Source of the DNA: Azospirillum sp.
GTDB taxonomy: Bacteria > Pseudomonadota > Alphaproteobacteria > Azospirillales > Azospirillaceae
Assembly (NCBI GenBank): GCA_027486405.1
Contig: JAIXPD010000015.1
Span: 23,769 to 87,768 of the forward strand
DNA length: 64,000 nucleotides
Reading direction: 5' to 3'
Within the stretch, counting starts at the first letter, position 1. The number at the start of each line of letters is the position of its first letter. The notes under the pieces are model-generated. The model was not told the DNA's origin, ran no database searches, and saw nothing but the letters and a program-made list of their open reading frames with translations. Below, in pieces: positions 1-9,566 of this stretch. The position numbers were made by a program, and so were the translations under genes.

Positions 1-1315
1 CGCCGCACAGGCGCAGGGCGCGCAGGATCAAATCCTTTTCCATGCGCCACAGGGGCGGCACGCTGTCGTCATCGCCCGCCAGAGACGCCGGGATCGCCGG
101 GGGCACGGCGGACGGACCGGCGGCGACCGGGAGCGGAGCGACCAGTTGCGGCGGCAGCATCGCCACCGTCACCTGCGGCCCGTCGTGCAGCACGACCACG
201 TTGCGCACCACATTCTGCAACTGGCGGACGTTGCCAGGCCAGTCATAGGCGCGCAACCGCGCCTCCACCTCGGGCGCGAAGCCGGTGATGGCCTTGCCCT
301 CCTCGCGCGCGTAATCGGCCAGGAAGACGCGCGCGATCTGGACCACATCCTCCCCCCGGTCGCGCAGCGGCGGCAGCGCCAGCGGGATGACGTGCAGGCG
401 GTAATAGAGATCCTCGCGGAAGCGCCCGGCCTGCACCTCCGCCAGGGGATCGCGGTTGCTGGCGGCAACGAACCGCACGTCCACCCGCTCCTCCTGCCCG
501 CTGCCCACCGGAACCACCGTGCCGGTCTGGACAAAGCGCAGCAGCTTGCTTTGCAGATCGATCGGCATTTCGCAGATTTCGTCCAGGAACAGGGTCCCGC
601 CGTTGGCCAGCACGGCCGCGCCCGGCCGGTCGCCGCTGGCCCCGGTGAAGGCCCCCTTCACATGGCCGAAAATCTCACTTTCCAGCAAATCCTTTGGGAT
701 CGCCGCGCAGTTCAGGGCGATGAAGGGCTGGGACCGGCGCGGGCTGGCGCGGTGGATCGCCTGGGCCGCCACCTCCTTGCCCGTCCCGCTTTCCCCGGTG
801 ATGAAGACGTTGGCGCGGCTGGCGGCGACGCTTTCGATGGTGCGGTACACCGCCTGCATCTCCGCCGAGCCGCCGATGAAGCCGTAAAAACGGTCGCGGT
901 CCAGATCCTTGCGATAGCCCTCGACCATCCGCGTCAGGGTGCGGCGCTCCAGCGCGTTGCGCAGGGTCAGGTTCAGCCGGTCGGCGTTGAAGGGCTTGAC
1001 GATGAAATCGAACGCCCCCAGCCGCATCGCCTCCACCGCGATGTCGATGGAACCATGGGCGGTGATGATGACGATGGACACGCCGGGGGCGCGCTCGCGC
1101 AGGCGGCGCAGCACGTCCAACCCCTCCATGTCCGGCAATTTCAGGTCAAGAACGACGGCGTCGGGCGCGCGCTCCTCCGCGTTGGCCAGGGCGTCGCCGC
1201 CACGGGTGACGTGAACGACCTCCAGCGGTTCGCCCCGCAAAAACTCGATGTAGAGTTTCGCCAGTGGAACCGTGTCCTCGATCAACAGCACGCGGGGCTT
1301 GGACTGGACGGGCAT
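1..1315 (-). CDS. NtrC-family sigma54-dependent response regulator (3' end beyond window)
   Basis: The frame opens at the ATG at 1315 and stays open to the window edge, so about 438 N-terminal residues are visible. A receiver domain comes first, with acidic pocket E13/D14, phosphoacceptor D57, T85 and K107. The AAA+ sigma54-activation domain follows, with Walker A GESGTGK (about 174-180), the sigma54-contacting GAFTGA loop (about 219-224) and Walker B TLFLDE (about 239). The Fis-type DNA-binding helix-turn-helix is only just beginning where the sequence ends. The family activates RNA polymerase-sigma54 after phosphorylation by a cognate kinase; no kinase lies on this side. The gene follows the LldR-type regulator by 84 bp on the same strand, so it may be co-transcribed and respond to carbon supply, but that is inference. 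Confidence 0.93.
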   Translation of the reverse strand, partial: MPVQSKPRVLLIEDTVPLAKLYIEFLRGEPLEVVHVTRGGDALANAEERAPDAVVLDLKLPDMEGLDVLRRLRERAPGVSIVIITAHGSIDIAVEAMRLGAFDFIVKPFNADRLNLTLRNALERRTLTRMVEGYRKDLDRDRFYGFIGGSAEMQAVYRTIESVAASRANVFITGESGTGKEVAAQAIHRASPRRSQPFIALNCAAIPKDLLESEIFGHVKGAFTGASGDRPGAAVLANGGTLFLDEICEMPIDLQSKLLRFVQTGTVVPVGSGQEERVDVRFVAASNRDPLAEVQAGRFREDLYYRLHVIPLALPPLRDRGEDVVQIARVFLADYAREEGKAITGFAPEVEARLRAYDWPGNVRQLQNVVRNVVVLHDGPQVTVAMLPPQLVAPLPVAAGPSAVPPAIPASLAGDDDSVPPLWRMEKDLILRALRLCG

Positions 1316-1337
1316 GGTCCGTTTCGTTCGTCGTCAT

Positions 1338-1397
1338 CAACGGAGAAAGTGTACCCTGCGGCGGGGATTCCCACCAGTTTCCCTTTGTTCTCCGTTG
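1338..1397. promoter_or_regulatory. Inverted repeat between lldR and the response regulator gene
   Basis: The arms CAACGGAGAA (1338-1347) and TTCTCCGTTG (1388-1397) are perfect complements separated by 40 bp. They fill the 84-bp gap between the two minus-strand genes. This could be an operator pair or a long-loop attenuator for the downstream regulator. The sequence alone does not decide. Confidence 0.35.
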
Positions 1398-1399
1398 GA

Positions 1400-2170
1400 T
1401 CAATCCGAGGAGTCGATCAGATCGGTGCGCCCGATCCGCCGCAAGGAGACTTTCAGCCGGGCGTCGTTCTCGCGAATCTCGCGCAGGGTTTTCAGGGTGA
1501 AGGCGACGTGCGCCTCCGCCACGCGCCGGGCGCGGTCGCCGTCGCCCGCCAGCACCGCGTCGGCGATGGCCAGATGCTGTTCCAGCAGCAGGTCGCGCAC
1601 ACCGGGGCGGGAATAGAGATCGGCGCGGTTGTAGAACACATCGTTGCGCAGCATGTCCGACAGGGTGCGCATGATGTGCAGCATCACCACATTGTGCGCC
1701 GCCTCGTAGATCGCCAGATGCAGTTCGGCGTCGGCGTCCGCCTCCTCGGAACTGTCGTCCTTGCCGTGGGCCGCCTTCATCCGTGCGACGATGGCGCGGA
1801 TGCCGTCGCGGTCCAGGTCGGTCGCCCGCCGCGCGGCCAGGGCGGCGGCCTCCACCTCGATGGCGCTGCGGAATTCCAGATAATCAAAAGAGGTGTCGGG
1901 GTTGTTCTGCAACAGCGACACCAGCGGTTCGCCGATGTGGGACAGGAATTGCGCGATGTGGGTGCCGTTGCGCCCCGTCACCAGCAACCCGCGCTCCTCC
2001 AGCTTGGCGATGGCGTCGCGCAGCGACGGGCGCGACACGTCCAACTTTTGCGCCAATTCGCGTTCGGCCAGCAGCTTTTCCCCCGGACGGAGCGCGCCTT
2101 CCAGAATCAGCTTTTCCAGATGATCGGCGATGGCGTCGGCCAGCTTGGCCGGTTTGATCGTCCCAGGCAT
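1400..2170 (-). CDS. lldR: FadR-type GntR regulator, LldR/PdhR-like
   Basis: This is a 256-residue regulator. A winged helix-turn-helix at about residues 8-75 contains the typical GntR stretch [18 protein letters not shown]. An all-helical FCD ligand-binding domain (about 95-225) follows. Three histidines in the ELHLAI, EQHLAI and AEAHVAF contexts match the FCD metal/ligand site. The ATG at 2170 is chosen because the GntR similarity starts directly after it; the frame stays open further upstream but that part is not family-like. The gene is divergent from lldP and lies beside the whole lactate-oxidation operon, so a lactate-responsive repressor is the natural role. PdhR-like control of pyruvate genes is the alternative. 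Confidence 0.85.
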   Translation of the reverse strand: MPGTIKPAKLADAIADHLEKLILEGALRPGEKLLAERELAQKLDVSRPSLRDAIAKLEERGLLVTGRNGTHIAQFLSHIGEPLVSLLQNNPDTSFDYLEFRSAIEVEAAALAARRATDLDRDGIRAIVARMKAAHGKDDSSEEADADAELHLAIYEAAHNVVMLHIMRTLSDMLRNDVFYNRADLYSRPGVRDLLLEQHLAIADAVLAGDGDRARRVAEAHVAFTLKTLREIRENDARLKVSLRRIGRTDLIDSSD

Positions 2171-2661
2171 GGGGGAAAGGGTCCTTCTGCGCGTGTCGTT
2201 CTTCCATACCCCATGGATTCCAACGCCGTCCACTGCCCCGTCCACCGTCCTGCCCGTGCGGACGGCAATGCGCGCCCCACCCCCCTACCAAAGTGCATCG
2301 TCGGGCGAATGGTTTTGCCGTTGCGCAGTTTGGTAAAATCTTTTATCCAAACTTTCAATCTTGGACAGGAGATGTCCACACCACCGCGTTTCGGGCAAGC
2401 ACCTTGTCCGGTGATGCGGCCGGTCAAGGGCATCCGGGTTTCTGGGGAAAGGACGGTCCCGCCGAAAGGCGCAACCGCGTCGCGGCCATCGGGCGGCGGC
2501 GAACGCCCGTGTGTTGCCGGTCGCCCGGCCACGCCAACGGCCCAATCCCCACACCGTCCAGGCCAGGAACCCCCGTTGTTCGCACACGGGTGGCCCCATG
2601 GCGCGCGCCCGCGTCTGCGCCGGGCCATTCCTGTGCGGTCGCACAAACGAATGGATGGAAA
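2171..2661. promoter_or_regulatory. Divergent lldR/lldP control region
   Basis: This 491-bp region has no convincing gene. It must hold the promoters for lldR (minus) and lldP (plus). The notable element is the palindrome at 2327-2353. I saw no convincing -24/-12 sigma54 promoter, although a sigma54 activator is encoded nearby. Confidence 0.6.
2327..2353. promoter_or_regulatory. Putative LldR/GntR operator palindrome
   Basis: A 27-bp imperfect palindrome has arms AGTTTGG and CCAAACT flanking an AT-rich centre. It lies between the divergent lldR and lldP genes. FadR-type GntR regulators bind short TGGT/ACCA-like inverted repeats in such places, and this is the best palindrome in the gap. Binding by LldR is inferred. 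Confidence 0.5.
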
Positions 2662-4305
2662 ATGCAACCTTGGATGCAGGTCTATGATCCGGCGGGAAGC
2701 CTGTGGCTGTCCGCGCTGATCGCGGCGTTGCCGATCCTCTTCTTCTTCGTGGCCTTGGCCGTGCTGCGGATGAAAGGGCACATCGCCGCCACCATCACCG
2801 TCGCCATCGCGCTGGCCGTCGCCATCCTGTTCTACAAGATGCCGCTGGGCATGGGCTTTGCGTCCGCCGTGTACGGCTTCCTCTATGGTCTGTGGCCGAT
2901 CGCCTGGATCATCGTCGGGGCGGTGTTCCTCTACAAGATCACGGTCAAGACCGGTCAGTTCGACATCATCCGTTCGTCGGTGCTGTCGATCACCGAGGAC
3001 CAGCGTTTGCAAATGCTGCTGGTCGGCTTTTCCTTTGGCGCGTTCCTGGAGGGGGCCGCCGGGTTCGGCGCGCCGGTCGCCATCACCGCCGCGCTGCTGG
3101 TCGGGCTGGGCTTCAACCCGCTCTACGCCGCCGGCCTGTGCCTGATCGCCAACACGGCGCCGGTCGCCTTTGGCGCGATGGGCATCCCGATGATCGTCGC
3201 CGGACAGGTGACGGGGCTGGATCCCTTCAAGATCGGCCAGATGGCGGGCCGCCAACTGCCCCTGCTGGCGGTGTTCGTGCCCTTCTGGATCGTCTTCATC
3301 ATGGACGGCGTGCGCGGCGTGCGCGAGACGTGGCCCGCCGTTCTGGTCGCCGGTTCGACCTTTGCCTTTGGCGTCTACTTCACCTCCAACTTCATCGGAC
3401 CGGAGCTGCCGGACATCACGTCGGCGCTCATCAGCCTGGTCTGCCTGACGCTGTTCCTGAAGGTGTGGAAACCCAAGCGCATCTTCCGCTTCGAGGGACA
3501 GGCCCCGGCGTCGGCGTCGGCCCCGGTCTACACCACCGGGCAGGTGGTCAAGGCGTGGTCGCCCTTCCTGGTCCTGACCGCCATCGTCACGGTGTGGAGC
3601 CTCGCCCCCTTCAAGGCGCTGTTCGCCAAGACCGGCGCGCTGGCCTCCACCGTCCTCTATTTCCCCATCGACGGGCTGCACCAGCTGGTGATGCGCGTCG
3701 CCCCCATCGTGCCGTCGCCCAAGGGCTATGACGCGGTGTACAAGCTCGATCTGCTGTCGGCCACCGGCACGGCCATCCTGCTGACCGCGCTGGTCACGGT
3801 GGTGTTCCTGCGGATGAAGCCCGCCGCCGCCGTCGCCACCTTCGGCGAAACGCTGTCGGAGCTGCGCCGCCCGATCTACTCCATCGGCATGGTGCTGGCC
3901 TTCGCCTTCATCGCCAACTATTCGGGCCTGTCCTCCACCCTGGCGCTGCTGCTGGCGGGCACGGGGCAAGCCTTCCCGTTCTTCTCGCCGGTCCTGGGCT
4001 GGCTGGGCGTGTTCCTGACCGGGTCGGACACCTCGTCCAACGCGCTGTTCTGCGCCTTGCAGGCCACCACGGCGCAACAGCTCAACCTGTCGGACATCCT
4101 GATGGTGACGGCCAACACGACGGGCGGCGTCACCGGCAAGATGATCTCGCCGCAATCCATCGCGGTCGCCTGCGCGGCGGTCGGGCTGGTGGGGCGCGAG
4201 GCTGACCTGTTCCGCTTCACCGTCAAGCACAGCCTGTTCTTTGTCGCGATCATCGGTGCCATCACCACGATCCAGGCCTATCTGGTTCCCTGGATGATCC
4301 CCTGA
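2662..4305 (+). CDS. lldP: L-lactate permease
   Basis: This 547-residue inner-membrane transporter matches the LldP/GlcA lactate permease family along its full length. It has the family start ([17 protein letters not shown]), a [16 protein letters not shown] stretch, and [11 protein letters not shown] and [10 protein letters not shown] near the C-terminus. It has at least a dozen hydrophobic segments and takes up lactate (often also glycolate) by proton symport. The ATG at 2662 is chosen because it reproduces the family N-terminus; the upstream open frame is GC-rich noise. A strong hairpin, not a classic terminator, separates it from the dehydrogenase gene. Confidence 0.97.
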   Translation: MQPWMQVYDPAGSLWLSALIAALPILFFFVALAVLRMKGHIAATITVAIALAVAILFYKMPLGMGFASAVYGFLYGLWPIAWIIVGAVFLYKITVKTGQFDIIRSSVLSITEDQRLQMLLVGFSFGAFLEGAAGFGAPVAITAALLVGLGFNPLYAAGLCLIANTAPVAFGAMGIPMIVAGQVTGLDPFKIGQMAGRQLPLLAVFVPFWIVFIMDGVRGVRETWPAVLVAGSTFAFGVYFTSNFIGPELPDITSALISLVCLTLFLKVWKPKRIFRFEGQAPASASAPVYTTGQVVKAWSPFLVLTAIVTVWSLAPFKALFAKTGALASTVLYFPIDGLHQLVMRVAPIVPSPKGYDAVYKLDLLSATGTAILLTALVTVVFLRMKPAAAVATFGETLSELRRPIYSIGMVLAFAFIANYSGLSSTLALLLAGTGQAFPFFSPVLGWLGVFLTGSDTSSNALFCALQATTAQQLNLSDILMVTANTTGGVTGKMISPQSIAVACAAVGLVGREADLFRFTVKHSLFFVAIIGAITTIQAYLVPWMIP

Positions 4306-4320
4306 GCGTGCCTTGAACCG

Positions 4321-4352
4321 CCGGTCGGGCGGGGTCCGCCCCGTCCGACCGG
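4321..4352 (+). promoter_or_regulatory. Intercistronic hairpin between lldP and dld
   Basis: A 14-bp GC-rich stem (4321-4334 with 4339-4352, one G-U pair) has a 4-nt loop. No run of T follows. It sits in the 134-bp gap between lldP and the dehydrogenase gene. It looks more like an mRNA-processing, stabilising or partial termination signal than a full terminator. Repeated CCCTGATCC-like units follow at about 4388-4428. Confidence 0.5.
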
Positions 4353-4439
4353 CCCGTTGCCCGATCATCGTCTTTTGATCCGCCCACCCTGATTCACCCG
4401 CCCTGATCCGCCCCCCCCTGATCCAAAGGACCTGGACCG

Positions 4440-7310
4440 ATGCTGACCACCCTGCCGGCCCCTTACGATCGCGTGTTGACCGAGCTGCGCGGCCTGATGC
4501 CCGACGCGCGCCTCATCACCGATCCGCTGCGCACGTTGGCCTATGGCACGGACGCCAGTTTCTACCGCCTGATTCCCAAGATCGTCGCGATTGTGGAGAG
4601 CGAGGCGGAGGTCATCGGCCTGCTGCGCGTCGCCCGCGCCCACGCCACGCCCGTGACCTTCCGCGCCGCCGGAACCAGCCTGTCCGGCCAGGCCGTCAGC
4701 GACAGCCTGCTGGTGGTGATGGGCGATGGCTGGCGCGGTTGCACGATGTCCGCCGACGCCGCGCTGGTGACGTTGCAACCCGGCGTCATCGGGGCGGAGG
4801 CGAACCGCAAGCTGGCCCCGCTGGGCCGCAAGATCGGCCCCGACCCGGCCTCCATCAACACCGCCAAGATCGGCGGCATCGCCGCCAACAACGCGAGCGG
4901 CATGTGTTGCGGGACCGCGCAGAACAGCTACCGGACCTTGGAGTCCATGCGGCTGGTTCTGGCCGACGGGACGCCGCTCGACACCGCCGACCCGGCCAGC
5001 CGGGCCGCCTTCGCGCAGAGCCACGCCCATGTGCTCGACGCGCTGGCCGCGCTGGGGACCCGCACCCGCGCCAACACCGCCTTGGCCGAGCGCATCCGCA
5101 GCAAGTTCCGCATCAAGAACACCACCGGCTACAGCCTGAACGCGCTGGTCGATTACAGCGATCCCATCGACATCCTGGCGCATCTGATGATCGGATCGGA
5201 AGGCACGCTGGGGTTCCTGTCCTCGATCACGCTGCGCACGGTGCCGGAGCACGCGCACAAGGCCAGCGCGCTGCTGTTCTTCCCCGACATCGCCGAAGCC
5301 TGCCGCGCCGTCGCCCTGCTGAAGCCGACGCCGGTGTCGGCGGTGGAGCTGATCGACCGCGCGGGCCTGCGCTCCATCGAAAACAAGCCGGGCATGCCGC
5401 CCGCCATCAAGGGCTTCGGCCCGGACGCCGCCGCCCTGCTGGTGGAAACCCGCGCCGAAAGCGCCGACGCGCTGGCCGCCCAAGTGGAGGGCATCGGCGC
5501 GGTGCTGGCCCAGACCACCACCATCGGCGATGGGGCCTTCACCACCGATCCGCAGGCCTGCGAAGGCTTCTGGAAGATCCGCAAGGGGCTGTTTCCGGCG
5601 GTGGGCGCGGTGCGCCAGACCGGAACCACCGTCATCATCGAGGATGTGGCCTTCCCGCTCGACCGGCTGGCCGACGCCACGCTGGCCTTGCAGGCGCTGT
5701 TCGCCAAGCACGGCTACCACGAGGCGATCATTTTCGGCCACGCGCTGGAAGGCAACCTGCATTTCGTCTTCACCCAGGCGTTCGACACCGACGCCGAGAT
5801 CGACCGCTACCGCCGCTTCATGGACGAGGTGTGCGCCATGGTCGTGCGGGATTACGACGGCTCGCTGAAGGCCGAACACGGGACCGGCCGCAACATGGCC
5901 CCCTTCGTCGAGCTGGAATGGGGGCCGCAGGCCTACGCCCTGATGAAGGAGATCAAGAGCCTGTTCGATCCGCTGGGGCTGCTGAACCCCGGCGTCATCC
6001 TGAACGGCGATCCCGACGCCCATCTGAAGGATCTGAAGGCGATGCCCGCCGCCCATGGGCTGGTGGACACCTGCATCGAATGCGGCTTCTGCGAACCGAC
6101 CTGCCCGTCGCACAAACTCACCCTGTCGCCGCGCCAGCGCATCGTCGGGTGGCGCGAGATCGCCCGGTTGAGCCGCGACGGCGCCGACCCGGCCCGGCTC
6201 GACGCCCTGAGTGCGGCCTATGATTACCAGGGGATCGACACCTGTGCCGCCTGCGGCCTGTGCTCCACCGCCTGCCCGGTCGGCATCGAAACCGGGTTGC
6301 TGGTGAAGGCGCTGCGCGGCCAGCGGCGCGGCGCGGTCGCCCAGCGCGTCGGCGATTGGGTGGCCGATCACACCGCCGGAACGCTGGAGGTGGCGCGCAC
6401 CGGCCTGCGTCTGGCCGATCTGGCCCGCCGCACCGTCGGCCCGGCCGCACTCGACACCGCCGCGCGGGTGCTGACCGGCGGTCACGTCACCCGCCTGCCG
6501 CGCACCCTGCCGACCGCCACCCGCTTCACCCCCGCCCCGGCGGCGGCGGCGGCGGCGGCGGCGGCAGAGGCCAGCGACGGCATCCCCGAAGTCGTCTACA
6601 TCCCAAGCTGCGTCAGCCGCAGCATGGGACCGGCGGCCAGCGACCCGGAACAAACGCCGCTGCCGCAGAAGGTCGAAGGGCTGATGCGCAAGGCCGGGTT
6701 CCGCGTGCTCTACCCGCAGGATCTGGCCGGGCAATGCTGCGGCATGCCGCTGGAAAGCAAGGGTCTGGCCGCCCAGGCCGACGCCAAGGCCGACGCGATG
6801 CTCGCCGCCCTGCGCGCCGCCAGCCGCAACGGCGCGCTGCCCATCGTGATGGACACCAGCCCCTGCGCCCTGCGCCTGAAAAAGCGCCTGACCGATGGGG
6901 GCCTGGCGATCCTCGACGTCGCCGAGTTCCTGCACCGCCACGCCCTGCCCCGGCTGGAGATCGTCCGCACCGACGAACCGGTGGTGCTGCATCTGACCTG
7001 CTCCACCCGCCGCATGGGACTGGACGGTGCCCTGACCGCCGTGGCGCGGGCCTGTTCCAGCAACGTGGTGATCCCGGAGGATGTCGGCTGCTGCGGCTTT
7101 GCCGGTGACAAGGGTTTTTCCACGCCGGAGCTGAACGCCCACGCCCTGCGCCATCTGGCCAAGGATGTGCCCGCCGGGGCCAAATCCGGCTATTCGACCA
7201 GCCGGACTTGCGAAATCGGGCTGTCGCAGCACGCGGGCGTGCCGTACCGTTCGATTGTGTATCTGGTGGACGCCTGCTCGCGCGCCAAAGCGCCGGTGCC
7301 CGCCTTCTGA
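4440..7310 (+). CDS. dld: D-lactate dehydrogenase, fused FAD/Fe-S quinone-linked type
   Basis: This 956-residue fusion protein resembles GlcD plus GlcF joined together. An FAD-binding PCMH domain (about 40-270) contains FRAAGTSLSGQAVSD, and an FAD-oxidase C-terminal domain follows to about 520. Two ferredoxin-like [4Fe-4S] motifs, CIECGFCEPTCP (about 543) and CAACGLCSTACP (about 601), come next. Two CCG-type cysteine-rich repeats (about 764 and 882) complete it. This is the layout of proteobacterial Dld, which oxidises D-lactate to pyruvate and passes electrons to the quinone pool. AAAGGA precedes the ATG. A run of GCG codons makes a polyalanine linker near residues 700-709. A broader D-2-hydroxyacid dehydrogenase is possible, but the lldP/lut context favours D-lactate. 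Confidence 0.92.
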   Translation: MLTTLPAPYDRVLTELRGLMPDARLITDPLRTLAYGTDASFYRLIPKIVAIVESEAEVIGLLRVARAHATPVTFRAAGTSLSGQAVSDSLLVVMGDGWRGCTMSADAALVTLQPGVIGAEANRKLAPLGRKIGPDPASINTAKIGGIAANNASGMCCGTAQNSYRTLESMRLVLADGTPLDTADPASRAAFAQSHAHVLDALAALGTRTRANTALAERIRSKFRIKNTTGYSLNALVDYSDPIDILAHLMIGSEGTLGFLSSITLRTVPEHAHKASALLFFPDIAEACRAVALLKPTPVSAVELIDRAGLRSIENKPGMPPAIKGFGPDAAALLVETRAESADALAAQVEGIGAVLAQTTTIGDGAFTTDPQACEGFWKIRKGLFPAVGAVRQTGTTVIIEDVAFPLDRLADATLALQALFAKHGYHEAIIFGHALEGNLHFVFTQAFDTDAEIDRYRRFMDEVCAMVVRDYDGSLKAEHGTGRNMAPFVELEWGPQAYALMKEIKSLFDPLGLLNPGVILNGDPDAHLKDLKAMPAAHGLVDTCIECGFCEPTCPSHKLTLSPRQRIVGWREIARLSRDGADPARLDALSAAYDYQGIDTCAACGLCSTACPVGIETGLLVKALRGQRRGAVAQRVGDWVADHTAGTLEVARTGLRLADLARRTVGPAALDTAARVLTGGHVTRLPRTLPTATRFTPAPAAAAAAAAAEASDGIPEVVYIPSCVSRSMGPAASDPEQTPLPQKVEGLMRKAGFRVLYPQDLAGQCCGMPLESKGLAAQADAKADAMLAALRAASRNGALPIVMDTSPCALRLKKRLTDGGLAILDVAEFLHRHALPRLEIVRTDEPVVLHLTCSTRRMGLDGALTAVARACSSNVVIPEDVGCCGFAGDKGFSTPELNAHALRHLAKDVPAGAKSGYSTSRTCEIGLSQHAGVPYRSIVYLVDACSRAKAPVPAF

Positions 7311-7366
7311 CCGGGTCCCTTCTTCACACCGCCGCCTCTCCTCCCCGCCGTCACAGGACCACCGCC

Positions 7367-8137
7367 ATGGACCGCCCCACACCGCCGCCCTCCACACTGG
7401 CGACCAAGCCAACCAAGGTCTATTTTTTCGGCACCTGTCTGGTTGACCTGTTCTTTCCCGACGCCGGGATGGCGGGGATGGAGCTGTTGCAGGCCCAGGG
7501 GCTGGAGGTGGTGTTCCCCCAGGGGCAAAGCTGCTGCGGCCAGCCCGCCTACAATTCCGGCTACCGCGACGACGCGCTGAAGGTGGCGCGCGCGCAGTTG
7601 GACCTGTTCCCCGGCGACCTGCCCATCGTCGTGCCGTCGGGATCCTGTGCCGGCATGATGAAGAAGCACTGGCCCCACCTGTTCCACGGCGAAGCGGACG
7701 AGGCCAAGGCGGTGCAGGTGTCGTCCCGCGTGTGGGAGTTGACGCAGTTCCTGGTCCAGGTGCTGAACGTGCAACTGACCGACAAGGGCGAGCCGGTGCG
7801 CATCACCTGGCACGCGTCCTGCCACGCGCAGCGCGAAATGGGCGTGGTGGAGGAACCCAAGGCGCTGCTGCGCCAACTGGCCAATGTGGAGTTGGTCGAG
7901 TTGAAGCGGGAAAAGGAATGCTGCGGCTTCGGCGGGACCTTCGCCGTCCGCCACCCGGAGATCTCCGCCGCCATGGTGGGCGACAAGCTGGCCGACATCG
8001 AGCAGACCGGGGCCAAGCGCGTCGTTTCGGGCGATTGCGGCTGTCTGATGAACATCAACGGCGCGCTGGAGGCCGGACGCAAACCCGTCCAAGGCCAGCA
8101 CATCGCCCAGTTCCTGAAGGAGCGCATCCATGGCTGA
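7367..8137 (+). CDS. lutA: Lactate utilization Fe-S protein LutA/LldE
   Basis: This 256-residue member of the CCG-domain family has two cysteine-rich repeats, CCGQPAYNSGY (about 55) and CCGFGGTFAVRHPEIS (about 184). They bind an unusual Fe-S cluster. LutA acts with LutB and LutC as the L-lactate dehydrogenase complex that feeds electrons to quinone. The ATG at 7367, preceded by AGGACC, gives the family length; the frame is open further upstream into the end of dld, but that part is not conserved. It overlaps lutB by 8 bp, a sign of translational coupling. Confidence 0.94.
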   Translation: MDRPTPPPSTLATKPTKVYFFGTCLVDLFFPDAGMAGMELLQAQGLEVVFPQGQSCCGQPAYNSGYRDDALKVARAQLDLFPGDLPIVVPSGSCAGMMKKHWPHLFHGEADEAKAVQVSSRVWELTQFLVQVLNVQLTDKGEPVRITWHASCHAQREMGVVEEPKALLRQLANVELVELKREKECCGFGGTFAVRHPEISAAMVGDKLADIEQTGAKRVVSGDCGCLMNINGALEAGRKPVQGQHIAQFLKERIHG

Positions 8138-9566
8138 CCATGCCGCCCAGGCCGTGAACTTCGCCGCCGCGTCCAAGGCCGCGTTGCAGGACAGCGAGTT
8201 GCGCGGCAATTTCCGCCGCGCCATGGACGGGCTGATGACCAAGCGCGCCGTCCAGTTCGCCGATGGGCAGGAATGGCACCGGATGCGCGCGCTCGCCGCG
8301 TCGGTCCGGCTGCGCGCCCTGTCGAAGCTGCCCGAATTGCTGGAACAGCTCGAAACCAACCTGACGCGCAACGGCATCCAGGTGCATTGGGCCGCGACCA
8401 CGGCGGAGGCCAACGCCATCACGCTGGAGATCATGCGCAAGGCGAACGCCACGCTGGCCGTCAAAGGCAAGTCGATGGTGACGGAGGAGATGCACCTCAA
8501 CGCCTTCCTGGAAGATCACGACATTGAGGTTCTGGAAAGCGATCTGGGCGAATACATCGTGCAGTTGGACGGGACCATGCCGTCGCACATCATCATGCCC
8601 GCCATCCACCTGAACACCAAACAGATCGCCCATCTGTTCAAGCAGAAGATCAAGGACGCCGCGTCCACCGGCGAGGACGCCGCCGCCCTGACCGATCTGG
8701 CCCGCCGCATCCTGCGCCAGAAATTCATGAAGGCCGGGGTCGGCATGTCCGGCGTCAACGCGGCGGTGGCGGAAACCGGCACGCTCTGCCTGATCGAGAA
8801 TGAGGGCAACGGGCGGATGTGCACCACCGTCCCGCCGGTCCACATCGCCTTCATGGGCCTGGAAAAGGTGGTGGAGAGGCTGGAGGACGTGCCGCCGATC
8901 ATCAGCCTGCTGCCGCGTTCGGCCACCGGGCAACCGATCACCACCTACGTCAACATGATCTCCTCCCCGCGCAAGGAGGGGGAAAAGGACGGCCCGCGCG
9001 AGATCCACGTCGTCATCCTCGACAACGGGCGCTCGTCGGTCTACGCCGATCCCGAACTGCGCGACACGCTGCGCTGCATCCGCTGCGGCGCCTGCATGAA
9101 TCATTGCCCGGTCTACACCAAGGTCGGCGGCCACGCCTATCAGGCCCCCTACCCCGGCCCGATCGGCAAGATCCTGGTTCCGCAGATGGAGGGGTTGGCC
9201 AAGCGCGGCGAGATGCCCCACGCCTGCACCATGTGCAACGCCTGCGTCGAGATCTGCCCGGTCAAGATCCCCATCGTCGAGATCATGGGCCGCCTGCGCG
9301 TCGAGGCGGTGCGCCCCAGCGCGACGGTGAAGGACGCGGGCGCGCAGGCCAGCCGCACCGAGGCGCTGGTGTGGAAGGGCTGGGCGGCGATGAACAGTTC
9401 GCCGCTCGCCTACAGGCTGGCGACCACGGCGCTGTCCGCCGTCGGCAACGCCGCCCCGGCCAGCCTGCCGCTGTTGAAGGATTGGACCAGCGTGCGCAGC
9501 AAGCCGCGCTTTGCCGCCAAAACCCTGCATGATCTGGCCCGCAAGAAGGGGATCCCCGATGTCTGA
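8130..9566 (+). CDS. lutB: Lactate utilization Fe-S protein LutB/LldF
   Basis: This 478-residue protein has an N-terminal LUD domain and a C-terminal pair of [4Fe-4S] motifs, CIRCGACMNHCPVY (about 315) and CTMCNACVEICPVK (about 365). It is the central electron-transfer subunit of the LutABC L-lactate oxidation complex. The length is normal for the family. It overlaps both neighbours (8 bp with lutA and 8 bp with lutC), so the three genes are tightly coupled. Confidence 0.96.
   Translation: MADHAAQAVNFAAASKAALQDSELRGNFRRAMDGLMTKRAVQFADGQEWHRMRALAASVRLRALSKLPELLEQLETNLTRNGIQVHWAATTAEANAITLEIMRKANATLAVKGKSMVTEEMHLNAFLEDHDIEVLESDLGEYIVQLDGTMPSHIIMPAIHLNTKQIAHLFKQKIKDAASTGEDAAALTDLARRILRQKFMKAGVGMSGVNAAVAETGTLCLIENEGNGRMCTTVPPVHIAFMGLEKVVERLEDVPPIISLLPRSATGQPITTYVNMISSPRKEGEKDGPREIHVVILDNGRSSVYADPELRDTLRCIRCGACMNHCPVYTKVGGHAYQAPYPGPIGKILVPQMEGLAKRGEMPHACTMCNACVEICPVKIPIVEIMGRLRVEAVRPSATVKDAGAQASRTEALVWKGWAAMNSSPLAYRLATTALSAVGNAAPASLPLLKDWTSVRSKPRFAAKTLHDLARKKGIPDV

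Noticed and set aside
2171..2661. Sigma54 promoter for the lactate genes
   Set aside because: A sigma54 activator is nearby, but I found no GG-N10-GC element with convincing flanks in this gap.
6539..6566. GCG-codon run in dld as a possible frameshift or assembly error
   Set aside because: The frame continues normally on both sides, and an alanine linker between the flavin/ferredoxin and CCG parts is acceptable.
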